From the NCBI GenBank assembly GCA_004366215.1, contig SIRY01000202.1, positions 1-8,088 on the forward strand: DNA of 8,088 nucleotides, given 5' to 3'. The notes beneath the pieces are model-generated. The model was not told where the DNA came from. It did no database searches and worked only from the letters and a program-made list of their open reading frames with translations. The position numbers were made by a program, and so were the translations under genes. Positions 1 through 8,088 of this stretch are shown here, in pieces. Position 1 is the stretch's first letter. Every line of letters starts with the position of its first letter. This DNA is from Actinomycetota bacterium. Its GTDB lineage: Bacteria > Actinomycetota > Acidimicrobiia > Acidimicrobiales > Acidimicrobiaceae.

Positions 1-219
1 TCGGTACTCCGACCGAGACGCGCTCGGCTGCATGAACAGGAGGAGCTGCACGTTGCCTTGCCACTCGCTCGTCGCCGTGCGAACCCCCTGCTTGATGAGC
101 AGGGCAGCTCCGACGAGCGAGAGCGACACGGCGACCGTCAAGATCGCCGCGAGCGACATGAGGCGGTTTCGCCACAAGTTCGTCGCCGTCTCACGCACGA
201 AGTAGCGAAGCGCCGTCAT
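1..219 (-). CDS. ftsX: Cell division protein FtsX, N-terminal part (cut by window edge)
   Basis: This is the first 73 residues of FtsX, the membrane subunit of the FtsEX complex. FtsEX acts at the septum and controls peptidoglycan hydrolases during division. The translation begins MTALRYFVRETATNLWRN, followed by a hydrophobic segment at about residues 21-43 that is the first transmembrane helix. The periplasmic part then starts (GNVQLLLFM, about 55-63), matching the FtsX extracellular domain onset. The short basic cytoplasmic N-terminus before the helix is typical of actinobacterial FtsX. The ATG at 219 overlaps the ftsE TGA in an ATGA arrangement, and a GGAGGG sits at 223-228 inside the end of ftsE, so translation is probably coupled and the subunits made in step. 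The rest of the gene, including three further membrane helices expected for the family, lies left of the window. Confidence 0.93.
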   Translation of the reverse strand, partial: MTALRYFVRETATNLWRNRLMSLAAILTVAVSLSLVGAALLIKQGVRTATSEWQGNVQLLLFMQPSASRSEYR

Positions 220-911
220 CGACCCTCCACACCAATGCCGTAGACGCCTCGTAGCTGATCTCGCTGCACCGAGCCGGTGTCGATCTCGATCACGCGCCTG
301 CGCATCGCGTCGACGATGCTGAAGTCGTGAGTTGCCATGACGACGGCCGTACCCGTGCGATTGATGCGTTCGAGCAGGGCCATGACTCCCCAGCTGGTCT
401 GTGGGTCGAGGTTGCCGGTCGGCTCATCGGCGAGCAAGATCAACGGGCGATTGACGAAGGCGCGAGCGACAGCGACTCGCTGCTGCTCGCCCCCCGAGAT
501 CTGATGAGGGAAGCGGTCTGCCTTGTCCTCGAGGCCCACGAGGCGCAGCACCTGCGGCACGAGCTGGTTGATTGTCGCACGAGGCTTGCCGATCACCTCG
601 AGCGCGAACGCGACGTTCTGGAAGACCGTCTTGTTCGGTAGCAAACGAAAGTCCTGGAAGATGACGCCGATGTTGCGACGGAAGTACGGGACGCGCCAGT
701 TCGGCATCGTCACGAGGTTCTTACCAGCAACCCAGATCGAGCCGGAGTCTGGACGTTCTTCTCGAGTCATCAGCTTGATGAGCGTCGTCTTGCCCGACCC
801 GGACGCGCCGATGATGAAGACGAACTCGCCGCGCCCGATCTCGAAACTGACGTCTCGGATCGCCGAGGTCGAGCCCGGATACTCCTTCGTCACGTGCTCG
901 AAGCGGATCAT
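216..911 (-). CDS. ftsE: Cell division ATP-binding protein FtsE
   Basis: FtsE is the cytoplasmic ATPase of the FtsEX divisome complex. The 231-residue product is the usual family length. All ABC ATPase motifs are intact: Walker A GASGSGKT (35-42), Q-loop Gln86 in FQDFRLL, signature SGGEQQ (139-144), Walker B LILLADEP with catalytic Glu163, the NLD D-loop, and H-loop His195 in MATHD. The opening MIRFEHVTKEYPG and the FRRNIGVIFQDFRLL stretch are characteristic of FtsE rather than LolD or MacB relatives. The chosen ATG at 911 follows a strong purine-rich Shine-Dalgarno (AGGAAGGAG, 916-924). An upstream in-frame ATG at 959 would add 16 unconserved residues read through the hairpins between prfB and ftsE, so it is rejected. 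The gene ends in a 4-base overlap with ftsX, and the preceding prfB stop lies 64 bases upstream. Confidence 0.97.
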   Translation of the reverse strand: MIRFEHVTKEYPGSTSAIRDVSFEIGRGEFVFIIGASGSGKTTLIKLMTREERPDSGSIWVAGKNLVTMPNWRVPYFRRNIGVIFQDFRLLPNKTVFQNVAFALEVIGKPRATINQLVPQVLRLVGLEDKADRFPHQISGGEQQRVAVARAFVNRPLILLADEPTGNLDPQTSWGVMALLERINRTGTAVVMATHDFSIVDAMRRRVIEIDTGSVQRDQLRGVYGIGVEGR

Positions 912-915
912 GCAG

Positions 916-924
916 CTCCTTCCT
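916..924 (-). promoter_or_regulatory. Ribosome binding site of ftsE
   Basis: On the minus strand this reads AGGAAGGAG, with AAGGAG ending 4 bases before the ftsE ATG. A second GGAGG (922-926) is 10 bases away. It decides the start at 911 over the ATG at 959. The upstream edge (925-926) is part of the neighbouring hairpin stem, so access by ribosomes could depend on RNA folding. Confidence 0.75.
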
Positions 925-963
925 CCGGGCCAACGCCCGGCGAGGCCATGCGACCGCATAGCC
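925..963 (-). other. Two tandem RNA hairpins in the prfB-ftsE intergenic region
   Basis: Almost all of the 64-base gap between prfB and ftsE is inverted-repeat sequence. Reading the transcript (minus strand), the first hairpin spans 963-944, with a 9-pair stem (one G-U pair) around ATGCG/CGCAT; its tip would open to a loop of about 4 bases. The second spans 940-925 and is a perfect 6-pair stem, CCGGGC/GCCCGG, with a GTTG loop. Its last bases touch the ftsE Shine-Dalgarno. There is no following U-run, so neither looks like a standard intrinsic terminator. RNA processing, mRNA stabilisation or control of ftsE translation are possible roles, all inferred. Confidence 0.6.
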
Positions 964-975
964 TACCAGTGCGGC

Positions 976-2085
976 TTAGGGTTCGCGATGATTCTGGCGC
1001 CGCCACGCTAGGTATGCCTCGATGAACGGATCGAGCCGCCCATCGAGGACGGCCTGAACGTTGCGATCCTCAAACCCAGATCGATGGTCCTTGACCAGCT
1101 GGTAGGGGGCCAAGACGTAGGAGCGAACCTGGTTCGCCCACGCGACCTCGACGCGAGGGCCGGCGATGGCGTCCAGCGCTGCTCGCTGTTCCTCGCGCCG
1201 TCGTTCCTCGAGCTTCGAGACGAGAATCTGGAGCGCCTTGGCCTTGTTCTGGAGCTGCGAGCGCTCGTTCTGACACGACACGACGATGCCGGTCGGCAGG
1301 TGCGTGATCCGCACTGCCGAGTCGGTCACGTTCACGTGCTGGCCTCCCGCGCCAGAGGAGCGGTACGTGTCGATGCGCAGGTCCTTCTCGTCGATGACGA
1401 CTCCGCCGGTGTCCTCGAGGAGCGGGATCACCTCGAGCGACGCGAAGCTGGTCTGGCGACGATGTTGGGCGTCGAACGGAGAGATACGTACGAGCCGGTG
1501 GACACCTCGCTCTGCGCTGAGCAGGCCGTAGGCGTAGCGACCGCGCACGATCGCTGTGGCCGAGAGGATGCCCGCCTCCTGCCCCTCGGTGACGTCGTCG
1601 AGCTCGAAGTCAAACTCGTGCACCTGCGCCCAGCGCTCGTACATGCGCAGCATCATCTCGGCCCAGTCCTGCGCGTCCGTCCCTCCCGCACCCGAGTGGA
1701 TCTCGATGACGGCGTCACCCTCGTCGAACTCTCCTGCAAGCAGTGATCGGATCTCGATCACGTCGAGCTCCGCCTCGATCTGGGCGATCGACGCGCTGGC
1801 TTCTTCTGCGAGCTCTAGGTCTTCGTCGGCCATCTCGAGTGCAACCTGGACGTCAGCGAGGCGGCGTTCGAGCCGCGCGATGAGCTCGACGTCGTCACGA
1901 AGCTGCCCGTAGCGCCGCGACAGGTCGCGTCCCTGCGCGGGGTCGGCCCAGGTCGCTGGGTCGGCGAGGCGTTCTTCGAGCGCTGCGAGCTCGGCACGGC
2001 GCTCATCGAGGTGGAGGTACGCGCGCGCACGTTCGAGACGCTCGCAGAGGGAGCGTTGGCGCTCCTCGAGTTCTGTCAGGCTCAT
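976..2085 (-). CDS. prfB: Peptide chain release factor 2 (RF2)
   Basis: RF2 recognises UGA and UAA stop codons in the ribosomal A site and triggers peptide release. The 369-residue product has an N-terminal coiled helical domain (about 1-110), the RF2-specific tripeptide SPF at 202-204 (RF1 has PxT there), and the universal GGQ motif at 247-249 in SSGAGGQHVN, which reaches the peptidyl-transferase centre. Downstream, NERSQLQNKAKAL is also typical of the family. The reading frame is continuous through the N-terminal region where many bacteria have an in-frame UGA and +1 frameshift; here that site reads AYLHLDE (residues 22-28). The start is ATG at 2085, with a GTG directly before it at 2088 as an equally possible start; GGAG at 2099-2102 is spaced better for the GTG. 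Either overlaps the secA stop. The gene ends with TAA, and ftsE follows after 64 bases. Confidence 0.97.
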   Translation of the reverse strand: MSLTELEERQRSLCERLERARAYLHLDERRAELAALEERLADPATWADPAQGRDLSRRYGQLRDDVELIARLERRLADVQVALEMADEDLELAEEASASIAQIEAELDVIEIRSLLAGEFDEGDAVIEIHSGAGGTDAQDWAEMMLRMYERWAQVHEFDFELDDVTEGQEAGILSATAIVRGRYAYGLLSAERGVHRLVRISPFDAQHRRQTSFASLEVIPLLEDTGGVVIDEKDLRIDTYRSSGAGGQHVNVTDSAVRITHLPTGIVVSCQNERSQLQNKAKALQILVSKLEERRREEQRAALDAIAGPRVEVAWANQVRSYVLAPYQLVKDHRSGFEDRNVQAVLDGRLDPFIEAYLAWRRQNHREP

Positions 2086-4694
2086 CACCCCTGACCATCT
2101 CCACTCGTCGGCAGCTGCTGCGCCTGACGCAGACGGTCAAAGTAGGTCACGTCCTGGGGATCCGTCGCCCCAAAGTACCGGGCGGCGGAGAGGTCGAGGC
2201 GAGGAGCGCTCGGGCTGACCTCGGCCCTGAGGAGGTAGCGGACGTAGTCGTCCTCGATACGCCGCATGAGCTCCTGGAACATCTCGTAACCCTCTTGCTG
2301 CCACGCCACGAGCGGATCCTGCTGACCCATCGCACGCAGATTGATGCCCTCGCGAAGGTAGTCCATGTCGATGAGGTGTTCACGCCACAGCTGGTCGATC
2401 ACACTGAGCAGGACGTCGCGCTCGATCGAGCGGAGTCTCGCTACGCCCGATGCTGCGACGCCAAGCTGACGCTCGCGCTCCTCGCAGAGCTCGAGTGCCT
2501 CGGCGACGAGTGAGTCCACAAGCTGGTCCCGGCTCGTCGCCTCGCGGAGGTCCTCGACCTCAAAGGCACTGTTCCAGACTCGGTGCGCCTCGCTCACGAG
2601 GCCGACGAGGTCCCACGTCTCACTGAACGAACCTGGCGCGTAAGCATCGGCTACGCGGCGCACGACCCGCTCAATCGTCTGGCGCGTCAGGAGTGAGAGA
2701 TCTTCGCCTTCGAGGATCTCTCGACGACGAGCGTAGATCACCTTACGCTGCTCGTCGAGCACCTGGTCGTACTTGAGCACGTCCTTGCGGATATCGGCGT
2801 TGCGGGCTTCGACCGTGGCCTGTGCACGTTCGATGGCGCGCGTGACAGCCTTGGCTTCGATCGGCTGGTCCTCCGGCAGCGCCCGTTGCATCACCCACGA
2901 CACGACGCCGCCACCGGCGAAGAGTCGCATGAGGTCGTCTTCGAGTGAGAGGAAGAACCTCGTCTCACCCGGATCACCCTGGCGCCCAGAGCGACCGCGG
3001 AGCTGGTTGTCGATTCGACGCGCCTCATGGCGCTCCGATCCGATGACGAGCAGCCCACCGAGCTCCCGTACCCGCGCCCCCTCGTCGCTGCAGAGCTTCT
3101 CGAAGTGGCTGCGAGCCTCCTCGTAGACGGCCAACCCCTCGTCGCTCTCAGGATCGACGCCGGCCTCGCGAACGGCGAGGCGCGCGAGCCCTTCTGGGTT
3201 ACCCCCGAGCAGGATGTCGACCCCACGACCAGCCATGTTCGTCGCGACGGTCACCGCCTTGAACCGGCCCGCTTGTGCGATGATCTCTGCCTCTGCGGCG
3301 TGGTACTTGGCGTTGAGCACGGCGTGCGCGATGCCGCGCTCAGTCAACATGGCAGAGAGCGCTTCAGACTTCGCGACAGAGGTCGTGCCGACGAGCACCG
3401 GCTGGCCTCGCGCCGCGCGCGCCTCTATCTCGTCGACGATGGCTCGGAACTTCCCCGCCTCCGTCTTGAAGACGAGGTCCGGGTGGTCGACGCGCTGAAC
3501 CGGTCGGTTCGTCGGTACCTGCACCACCTGCAGGCCGTAGGTCGAAGCGAACTCGGCCGCCTCCGTCTGGGCAGTCCCGGTCATGCCAGCGAGCTTGTCG
3601 TAGAGACGAAAGTAGTTCTGGAGCGTGACGGTTGCCCAGGTGTGGTTCTCCTCTTGGATCCGAACCCGCTCCTTGGCCTCGACCGCCTGGTGGAGTCCGT
3701 CCGACCAACGCCGGCCCTCGAGGATGCGACCCGTGAACTCATCGACGATCTTGACCTCGCCTCGATCGACGATGTAGTCACGATCTCGCAGGAACAGGTG
3801 CTTCGCGCGCAGCGCCTGCGTGAGCTGGTGCAGGTAGCCCATGTGGGCCACGTCGTAGAGGTTCTCGATCCCGAGCGCACGCTCGACCCGCTCGATGCCG
3901 GCGTCAGTCAGCAGGACGGTCTTCTTCTCCTCGTCGACCTCGTAGTCGACGTCCGGCCTCAGGGTCCTCGCGATGGACGCGAAGCGGTAGTACAGCTCAG
4001 GACTCATCTCCGATGGGCCGGAGATGATCAGCGGCGTTCGCGCCTCGTCGATGAGGATGGAGTCGACCTCGTCGACGATGGCGAAGTGGTGGCCGCGCTG
4101 CACCACCTCGTCGAGTGAGGTCGCGAGGTTGTCTCGGAGGTAGTCGAAGCCGAACTCGGTGTTCGTACCGTAGGTGATGTCGCACAGGTACGCCGCGCGG
4201 CGCCGCGCAGGGTCGAGCTCCTCCGAGCCGACGCGACCGACGCGGAGGCCGAGCGCTTCGTACACCTTGCCCATCCACGCGGCGTCTCGCGCCGACAGGT
4301 AGTCGTTCACAGTCACGACGTGCACGCCTTTGCCCTCGAGGGCGTTGAGGTAGGCAGGCAGCGTCGACACGAGCGTCTTACCCTCGCCCGTCTGCATCTC
4401 GGCGATCCACCCAAAGTGCAGCGCCATGCCCCCGATGAGCTGGACGTCGAAGTGACGCTGCCCGAGAGTCCGCTTCGCCGCTTCGCGCACGACGGCGAAC
4501 GCCTCGACAAGGAGATCGTCGAGCGTCTCACCAGCGGCGAGGCGAGCTCGAAACTCGTCAGTCTTCGCACGGAGCTGGCCATCGTCGAGCTCCTCCATGA
4601 GGGGCTCGAGCTCGTTGATGAGCGGCACGACCGCCATCAAGCGTTTCATGCGCTTGCCTTCGCCGGCACGCAGAATGCGATCGAAAATGCTCAT
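2085..4694 (-). CDS. secA: Protein translocase ATPase SecA
   Basis: SecA is the motor ATPase that drives unfolded preproteins through SecYEG at the cytoplasmic membrane. The 869-residue product shows the N-terminal MSIFDRILRAGEGKRMKRL, Walker A MQTGEGKT (100-107), Walker B/DEAD-type DEVD (208-211), the preprotein cross-linking region, linker MTGTAQTEA (371-379), motif V region ATNMAGRGVDI (484-493), motif VI QLRGRSGRQGDPG (564-576), and the helical scaffold/IRA1 region with HLIDMDYLREGINLRA (773-788). It ends about 80 residues later with no cysteine-rich zinc-binding tail, which many SecA proteins have. The ATG at 4694 has a modest GAGG 4 bases upstream. An in-frame GTG at 4712 would add six unconserved residues. 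The hpf stop is 21 bases upstream, and the terminal TGA is followed in frame by a second TGA and overlaps the prfB start. Confidence 0.98.
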   Translation of the reverse strand: MSIFDRILRAGEGKRMKRLMAVVPLINELEPLMEELDDGQLRAKTDEFRARLAAGETLDDLLVEAFAVVREAAKRTLGQRHFDVQLIGGMALHFGWIAEMQTGEGKTLVSTLPAYLNALEGKGVHVVTVNDYLSARDAAWMGKVYEALGLRVGRVGSEELDPARRRAAYLCDITYGTNTEFGFDYLRDNLATSLDEVVQRGHHFAIVDEVDSILIDEARTPLIISGPSEMSPELYYRFASIARTLRPDVDYEVDEEKKTVLLTDAGIERVERALGIENLYDVAHMGYLHQLTQALRAKHLFLRDRDYIVDRGEVKIVDEFTGRILEGRRWSDGLHQAVEAKERVRIQEENHTWATVTLQNYFRLYDKLAGMTGTAQTEAAEFASTYGLQVVQVPTNRPVQRVDHPDLVFKTEAGKFRAIVDEIEARAARGQPVLVGTTSVAKSEALSAMLTERGIAHAVLNAKYHAAEAEIIAQAGRFKAVTVATNMAGRGVDILLGGNPEGLARLAVREAGVDPESDEGLAVYEEARSHFEKLCSDEGARVRELGGLLVIGSERHEARRIDNQLRGRSGRQGDPGETRFFLSLEDDLMRLFAGGGVVSWVMQRALPEDQPIEAKAVTRAIERAQATVEARNADIRKDVLKYDQVLDEQRKVIYARRREILEGEDLSLLTRQTIERVVRRVADAYAPGSFSETWDLVGLVSEAHRVWNSAFEVEDLREATSRDQLVDSLVAEALELCEERERQLGVAASGVARLRSIERDVLLSVIDQLWREHLIDMDYLREGINLRAMGQQDPLVAWQQEGYEMFQELMRRIEDDYVRYLLRAEVSPSAPRLDLSAARYFGATDPQDVTYFDRLRQAQQLPTSGDGQG

Positions 4695-4715
4695 GGCGCC
4701 TCGCGTGGGCACACC

Positions 4716-5264
4716 TCAGTCCGAGATGCCCGCTTCCTCCTCCGCCTGGTCGATGAGCCCGACTGAGCCGTCGTCTCGCCGGTACACCACCGCCGGACGA
4801 CCGGTTTCCTCGTTGATGAACAGGTAGAAGCTATGGTCGAGGAGGTCCATGCGAAATGCGGCAGCGACAGGATCCATCGCCTCTAGCGTAAAGCGCTTTC
4901 GCCGGCGGATTTCGAGCCGCGGCTCGGGAACCTGAACGCCACCAGCGCGGTGGTGGGGGTGGCTGCGCGCTACGAGCCGTCCCTTCAGGCGCTCGAGGCG
5001 CCGCTTGAGCCGCTCTTCGGCGAGGTCGAACGCCTCGAGCTCGCTCGACCCGATGCCGCGAGCCCGCACGACTGCCTTGGCCAACGCGTAGGTGATCTCG
5101 GCGACCACGCGCTGCGGGTTCGCTGGGTTGCCTGCCCGCTGGACGTAGACCTCGACGCGCTCAGGGCTGCCGAGGAACTTCTCGAGGCGTGCAACCCGAT
5201 CTTCGACGTGCGCACGCGCCTCCTCTGACATGCTGCAGCCCTTGCACCGGATCTCTACTGCCAT
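4716..5264 (-). CDS. hpf: Ribosome hibernation promoting factor, long form
   Basis: Long HPF binds the 30S decoding region and dimerises ribosomes into inactive 100S particles in stationary phase or stress. The 182-residue product has the S30AE fold at about 1-100 (MAVEIRCKGCSMSEEARAHV at the start), then a short linker rich in His, Arg and Gly. The C-terminal dimerisation domain covers about 122-172, recognisable by KRFTLEAMDPVAAAFRMDLL, HSFYLFINEETGRP and VVYRRDDGSVGLID. The linker is somewhat short compared with other actinobacterial long HPFs, as far as I recall. The ATG at 5264 is preceded by GGAGG at 6 bases, and the start matches the S30AE domain onset. The upstream alternative at 5297 would overlap ahcY and is rejected. 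It lies 11 bases after ahcY and 21 before secA; hpf next to secA is a common Gram-positive arrangement. Confidence 0.95.
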   Translation of the reverse strand: MAVEIRCKGCSMSEEARAHVEDRVARLEKFLGSPERVEVYVQRAGNPANPQRVVAEITYALAKAVVRARGIGSSELEAFDLAEERLKRRLERLKGRLVARSHPHHRAGGVQVPEPRLEIRRRKRFTLEAMDPVAAAFRMDLLDHSFYLFINEETGRPAVVYRRDDGSVGLIDQAEEEAGISD

Positions 5265-5270
5265 GGGTTG

Positions 5271-5275
5271 CCTCC

Positions 5276-5277
<2 letters not shown>
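5271..5277 (-). promoter_or_regulatory. Ribosome binding site of hpf, overlapping the ahcY stop
   Basis: The minus strand reads TAGGGAGG, so the Shine-Dalgarno AGGGAGG shares bases with the ahcY TAG stop codon (5276-5278). It is 6 bases before the hpf ATG at 5264 and decides that start. Ribosomes terminating on ahcY would be well placed to start hpf. Confidence 0.8.
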
Positions 5278-7638
<2,361 letters not shown>

Positions 7639-7641
7639 GCG

Positions 7642-7863
7642 CTAGCCTTCCTCTCTGGGCGACGCTGCGGCCATGAGCTGACGATGCCGTGCCTCGTCGA
7701 CGAGTTCGGCGTCCTCAACGAGCAGATCCGGGACTCCGTCGACAACGGGATACGCACGCCGTAGCCGCGGGTTGTAGAGCACATTCGCACCCTCGATCCA
7801 CAGCAGCGGACCGTGGTCGACGGGGCACGCGAGCAGCGCAAGGAGTCGAGCCTGCATCGTCAT
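7642..7863 (-). CDS. Trm112-family small protein, zinc ligands mostly lost
   Basis: This 73-residue protein resembles the Trm112/YcaR family, small proteins that in archaea and eukaryotes activate methyltransferases; the bacterial role is largely unknown. The core [14 protein letters not shown] (7-20) and [18 protein letters not shown] (35-52) fit the family. Canonical members have two CxxC pairs. Here only Cys13 remains; Asp16 replaces its partner and the second pair falls on Asn31 and Leu34, so zinc binding in the usual manner is unlikely. The ATG at 7863 overlaps the manB TGA as ATGA, indicating coupled translation. The next Met is two codons in, at 7857. Longer upstream extension to 7995 would run through manB in another frame and is rejected. 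The same gene sits between manB and the isomerase in other actinobacteria, suggesting a conserved but unproven link with mannose metabolism. Confidence 0.85.
   Translation of the reverse strand: MTMQARLLALLACPVDHGPLLWIEGANVLYNPRLRRAYPVVDGVPDLLVEDAELVDEARHRQLMAAASPREEG
7646..7652 (-). promoter_or_regulatory. Ribosome binding site of the isomerase gene, inside the Trm112 gene end
   Basis: The minus strand reads AGGAAGG with a 7-base spacer to the ATG at 7638. It is embedded in the last codons (Glu-Glu-Gly) of the Trm112-family gene, so its two uses, coding and ribosome binding, share the same bases. Confidence 0.75.
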
Positions 7864-8088
7864 GCGTCGCTCGACTCCGCCTTTGCCACCACTGCGAGCA
7901 CCTGCTGCGTACGTCGCGCGACCTCGTCGGCGGTACGGGCTTCCAGGTTCAGGCGCAGCAGCGGCTCGGTGTTCGACGGGCGCAGGTTGAACCACCAGTC
8001 CGCAAACTCGATCGTGAGGCCATCGAGGTGATCGACGGACCCCTCCCCGCTAAAGGCCCGCTCGACGAACGCGAGGACCGCGCGAGCG
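7860..8088 (-). CDS. manB: Phosphomannomutase/phosphoglucomutase, C-terminal end (cut by window edge)
   Basis: The last 75 residues of an alpha-D-phosphohexomutase are present; the start lies right of the window. The segment [21 protein letters not shown] followed by LLRLNLEA is the domain-4 phosphate-binding loop of this family, where RPSNTEP (RPSGTEP in many members) grips the substrate phosphate. The enzyme shifts phosphate between the 6 and 1 positions of mannose and/or glucose; the [12 protein letters not shown] form and the neighbouring isomerase favour the ManB phosphomannomutase type supplying GDP-mannose precursors. The catalytic serine and metal site are outside the window, so specificity and intactness cannot be judged. 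The gene ends at TGA (7860-7862), overlapping the ATG of the Trm112-family gene by 4 bases. Confidence 0.9.
   Translation of the reverse strand, partial: ARAVLAFVERAFSGEGSVDHLDGLTIEFADWWFNLRPSNTEPLLRLNLEARTADEVARRTQQVLAVVAKAESSDA

Noticed and set aside
912..959. N-terminal extension of FtsE from the ATG at 959
   Set aside because: The 16 extra residues are unconserved and encoded by the hairpin region. The ATG at 911 has a strong Shine-Dalgarno and matches the family start.
925..963. Intrinsic terminator between prfB and ftsE
   Set aside because: The hairpins are GC-rich but followed by a purine-rich ribosome binding site, not a U-run, and ftsE starts immediately after.
3027..4118. 363-residue open frame on the plus strand
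   Set aside because: It is antisense to secA, whose family motifs are fully intact. Long antisense open frames are expected in high-GC coding DNA, and the translation is Arg/Asp/Leu-rich with no recognisable domain.
7864..7995. Extended start of the Trm112-like gene at 7995
   Set aside because: It would overlap 132 bases of manB coding sequence that is clearly conserved; the ATG at 7863 gives the typical family N-terminus and an ATGA overlap.

Overview
The window is a compact, high-GC stretch of bacterial chromosome. All nine recognisable genes lie on the minus strand, and the largest intergenic gap is 64 bases. Protein families and gene order point to an actinobacterium (Actinomycetota). 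An acidimicrobial-type lineage is a tentative guess only; I see no rRNA or other decisive marker. I found no mobile element, CRISPR array, tRNA, clear promoter or intrinsic terminator.

In transcription order (high to low coordinates) the genes are: the C-terminal end of a phosphomannomutase/phosphoglucomutase (manB, cut by the right edge); a Trm112-family small protein with most zinc ligands lost; a bifunctional phosphoglucose/phosphomannose isomerase of the SIS family; S-adenosylhomocysteine hydrolase (ahcY); long-form hibernation promoting factor (hpf); the Sec translocase ATPase (secA); release factor 2 (prfB); and the cell-division ABC pair ftsE and ftsX (ftsX cut by the left edge).

Two functional blocks are joined. 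The first (manB, Trm112, isomerase, ahcY) covers mannose/sugar-phosphate interconversion and the methyl cycle. It resembles the manB-manA-sahH cluster of other actinobacteria. The second (hpf, secA, prfB, ftsE, ftsX) covers ribosome hibernation, secretion, termination and division, and follows the order known from Gram-positive bacteria such as Bacillus. Several junctions are translationally coupled: ATGA at manB/Trm112, GTGATGA at secA/prfB and ATGA at ftsE/ftsX. Strong Shine-Dalgarno sequences overlap upstream stop codons elsewhere, so the whole window is probably one or a few polycistronic transcripts.

The genes are mostly ordinary housekeeping genes. The points most worth a second look are: (1) a Gly/Arg-rich segment in AhcY replacing a strand that is nearly invariant in the family, encoded by a G-run tract with quadruplex potential; (2) tandem UGA-UGA stops of secA sitting exactly on the prfB start codon, in a prfB without the classical programmed frameshift; (3) two tandem hairpins between prfB and ftsE that abut the ftsE ribosome binding site. 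I do not see an undescribed multi-gene system here.
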